In this document: piece by piece, positions 3,497-5,164 of the stretch
Layout of the letters: each line of letters begins with the position of its first letter
How positions within the stretch are numbered: position 1 is the first letter of the stretch
NCBI GenBank assembly: GCA_904501845.1
Contig: CAJGCH010000218.1
Coordinates: 1-5,164, forward strand
Reading direction: 5' to 3'
Length of the DNA stretch: 5,164 nt
From: an uncultured Bacillaceae bacterium
GTDB taxonomy: Bacteria > Bacillota > Bacilli > Bacillales > Pradoshiaceae
Program-made: the position numbers and the translations under genes
The notes under the pieces: generated by a model
The model's input: only the letters and a program-made list of their open reading frames with translations
What the model was told of the DNA's origin: nothing
The model's database searches: none

Positions 3497-5164
3497 TTAA
3501 TTCTTCTTAACAGTTGTTTTCTTCACCTTGCTTGTGTTGCCAGCCTTATCCTTTGCCGTTACAGAGAGGGAGGTTCCGGCTTTTTGTTTCTTGATTTTGA
3601 CGGAATAGGAGCCATTGCTCTTAGCAGTGGCTGTGCCAAGTGTTGTCTTGCCTGCCTTGACGGTCACCTTTGCACCAGCTTCAGCTTTTCCAGTTACCTT
3701 TGTTGAATTGATGGTTACTTTACTGACAGAAGGAGCTGGTGGAGCTGTTTTATCCTTTACCGTTACTTTTTTCGCTTTGCTAGTGTTGCCGGCCTTGTCC
3801 TTCGCCGTTACGGAGAGTGAGGTTCCAGCTTTTTGTTTCTTGATTTTGACGGAATAGGAGCCGTTACTCTTAGCAGTAGCAGTGCCGAGTGTTGTCTTGC
3901 CTGCCTTGACGGTCACTTTTGCGCCAGCTTCTGTTTTCCCGGTTACGGTTTGAGCTTTATCGGAAACCTCTCCGACCGTCGGGGCATTTGGAGCTGTTTT
4001 GTCCTTTACCGTGATCTTTGTCTTGTCGCTTACTAAACCAGTCTTCTTGTCGGTTGTCGTCGCATATAGGACAGTTCCGGCTTTTAGCTTATTCGGAAGC
4101 TTGACGGAAAACTTGCCTCCTGCCGCAGCTGCTGTCAGCTTCAATTTCTTATTATCGGTGATGGTGACAGTTGAGCCGGAAGCAGCTTTGCCTGTGATTG
4201 TCTTGCTCGCATCAGTTACGGCATTCATGCTTGGTTTCTTAGGACCAGCAACTTTGTGAATAGTAATCGTTTTTGTGACTTCATGTCCGACCAGGTCTGT
4301 GAGTACGAATTCAACTTCGTTAGCTCCATCTTCAAGATTAAGGGTAATATCCTTCGTCTGCTTGAATTCCTTGTATGTCGGGAAGTCTTCAATATCTACG
4401 AATGTATTGATTTCTTCATTTCCATTGACCAAAAGGCGGAGTGCATTGTAGTTGTCTGCGACAGATACCGTCACTTTCTGGGTGGAAGATGAAGAGTATT
4501 CCTTATACTTCACATCTAGAGCAGGCGCTTTAATGTCAATATAGATTTCTCTGTTGAAATCAATTTCATTGCCTGCCTTATCAGCTGCAAGGAAACGGAT
4601 TTCCTGTTTGCCTTCTTTACTGAAGGTAACAGTATCTTCGAAATTATGACGTTTCGTTTCGTTATCCAATGTTAAGGCGAGATCTTTTGTTTTCCCCTCA
4701 TAGGCTACTCTCACATAATCTAGCTCAGAATCATCTGTCACATAACCCTTGATCGGAATCTCCAATGAATCGAAGTTGCCGGTTGCTTCCGGGATTTCGG
4801 AAACGATATATGGGACAGTCTGGTCATTGGCGGTTTGGAAATCATGGTTTCCGGCATAATCATGGGCGGTGACTTTAATATCGTCGCCTTCATTGACGGT
4901 AACCGGTGTCTTGCCTTCATCGTTATAGGTATAATCCGTTAGCTTGATACGGTATGTGTTATCGCTTGTCGGTGCGATGCGGCCTTCTAGCTCATTCCCG
5001 TTAATGGCGATGGTCAGGTATTTGACTCCAGATCCAGAGCGTGTGTCTGCTGCTTGGAAGGTGATCGTTTTTGTCTCATCTTCATATTTCAGTTTTGAGA
5101 CGGTTGGTGCTGTATTATCTACGAGAACAGGCATTTTGAATACTTGCGGCTGTTTGCCTTCATA
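3497..5164 (-). CDS. C-terminal part of a large secreted Ig/Fn3-repeat protein, possibly an S8 (subtilisin-like) protease tail
   Basis: The frame is open to the window edge, so the N-terminus is missing; 555 residues and TAA (3499-3497) are visible. The ATG at 5134 is internal: YEGKQPQVFK continues upstream in frame and no ribosome site is seen. Residues 11-105, 117-211 and 212-303 look like three Ig/Fn3-type beta-sandwiches, the first opening with LVDNTAP and the first two carrying D-x-AGN turns. Three Big_6-type modules of about 80 residues follow (307-387, 391-471, 474-553), each with a TGK and later a D-K strand motif; the last two share 52 identical residues. The tail is Lys-rich and ends VKKN, with no LPXTG motif or membrane anchor. 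Modules of this kind occur at the C-terminus of cell-envelope S8 proteases, the best guess here. No catalytic domain is in view, so an adhesin or other surface protein remains possible. Confidence 0.8.
   Translation of the reverse strand, partial: YEGKQPQVFKMPVLVDNTAPTVSKLKYEDETKTITFQAADTRSGSGVKYLTIAINGNELEGRIAPTSDNTYRIKLTDYTYNDEGKTPVTVNEGDDIKVTAHDYAGNHDFQTANDQTVPYIVSEIPEATGNFDSLEIPIKGYVTDDSELDYVRVAYEGKTKDLALTLDNETKRHNFEDTVTFSKEGKQEIRFLAADKAGNEIDFNREIYIDIKAPALDVKYKEYSSSSTQKVTVSVADNYNALRLLVNGNEEINTFVDIEDFPTYKEFKQTKDITLNLEDGANEVEFVLTDLVGHEVTKTITIHKVAGPKKPSMNAVTDASKTITGKAASGSTVTITDNKKLKLTAAAAGGKFSVKLPNKLKAGTVLYATTTDKKTGLVSDKTKITVKDKTAPNAPTVGEVSDKAQTVTGKTEAGAKVTVKAGKTTLGTATAKSNGSYSVKIKKQKAGTSLSVTAKDKAGNTSKAKKVTVKDKTAPPAPSVSKVTINSTKVTGKAEAGAKVTVKAGKTTLGTATAKSNGSYSVKIKKQKAGTSLSVTAKDKAGNTSKVKKTTVKKN
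3527..3682 (-). repeat. Last copy of a 156-bp coding repeat (Big_6 module 3)
   Basis: This stretch encodes residues 495-546 of the visible protein and is repeated at 3776-3931, a period of 249 bp or 83 codons. The two copies give identical 52-residue peptides but differ at 15 of 156 bases by hand alignment, all in third codon positions. Confidence 0.9.
3776..3931 (-). repeat. Second-last copy of the 156-bp coding repeat (Big_6 module 2)
   Basis: This encodes residues 412-463, identical in protein to the copy at 3527-3682. The first module (about 4005-4246) has the same fold pattern but is strongly diverged, so the last two are the younger pair or are kept alike. Confidence 0.9.

Noticed and set aside
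3527..3931. CRISPR-like or mobile repeat
   Set aside because: The repeat is in-frame protein module DNA with a period of 83 codons and no short palindromic units, spacers or terminal inverted repeats.
3615..4492. Several plus-strand ORFs opposite the Ig-repeat gene, hydrophobic in places
   Set aside because: They are antisense to Lys/Thr/Ala-rich coding DNA, which yields Phe/Leu/Val-rich frames. None has a Shine-Dalgarno or family resemblance.
5132..5134. ATG as the start of the minus-strand Ig-repeat protein
   Set aside because: The frame stays open and protein-like to the window edge, no ribosome site precedes the ATG, and no signal peptide follows it, so it is an internal Met.

Overview
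The window looks like an ordinary chromosomal stretch from a low-to-moderate-GC Gram-positive bacterium of the Bacillales (Bacillaceae or Planococcaceae type). The support is strong AGGGGG/GGAGG Shine-Dalgarno sites, a TTG start, U-tailed hairpin terminators, a CwlO/PcsB-type peptidoglycan hydrolase and a large secreted Ig-repeat protein. The genus cannot be fixed from the sequence.

Layout. (1) Bases 1-633 (+) are the C-terminal two thirds of an AEC-family membrane transporter, closed by a hairpin terminator at 675-713. (2) Bases 868-1365 (+) encode a complete DUF1643-family protein whose best start is a TTG placed 7 nt after a strong Shine-Dalgarno. (3) The 680-bp gap 1366-2045 is not empty. 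It holds a terminator shared with a possible 36-aa minus-strand gene (1387-1497) that has its own promoter-like sequence, two copies of a Spo0A-box-like 9-mer, an isolated promoter-terminator pair (1678-1731), and an inverted-repeat-rich region leading to an extended -10 promoter. (4) Bases 2046-3326 (+) encode a complete secreted D,L-endopeptidase candidate: signal peptide, PcsB/CwlO coiled coil, Ser-rich linker, NlpC/P60 domain. (5) Two strong, potentially bidirectional terminators (3341-3387 and 3457-3494) separate it from (6) a convergent minus-strand gene (3497 to beyond 5164). That gene encodes the C-terminal 555 residues of a large extracellular protein with Ig/Fn3-like modules and three Big_6-type repeats, possibly the tail of a subtilisin-like (S8) protease.

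The genes do not form one operon; each has its own terminator. The last two are both envelope or extracellular proteins, but their convergent arrangement gives no direct evidence that they work together. I found no mobile element, CRISPR array, tRNA or rRNA, and no clear new defence or biosynthetic system. The items most worth a second look are the small minus-strand ORF, the regulatory region before the cell-wall hydrolase, and the 52-residue identical repeat whose two DNA copies differ only at synonymous sites.
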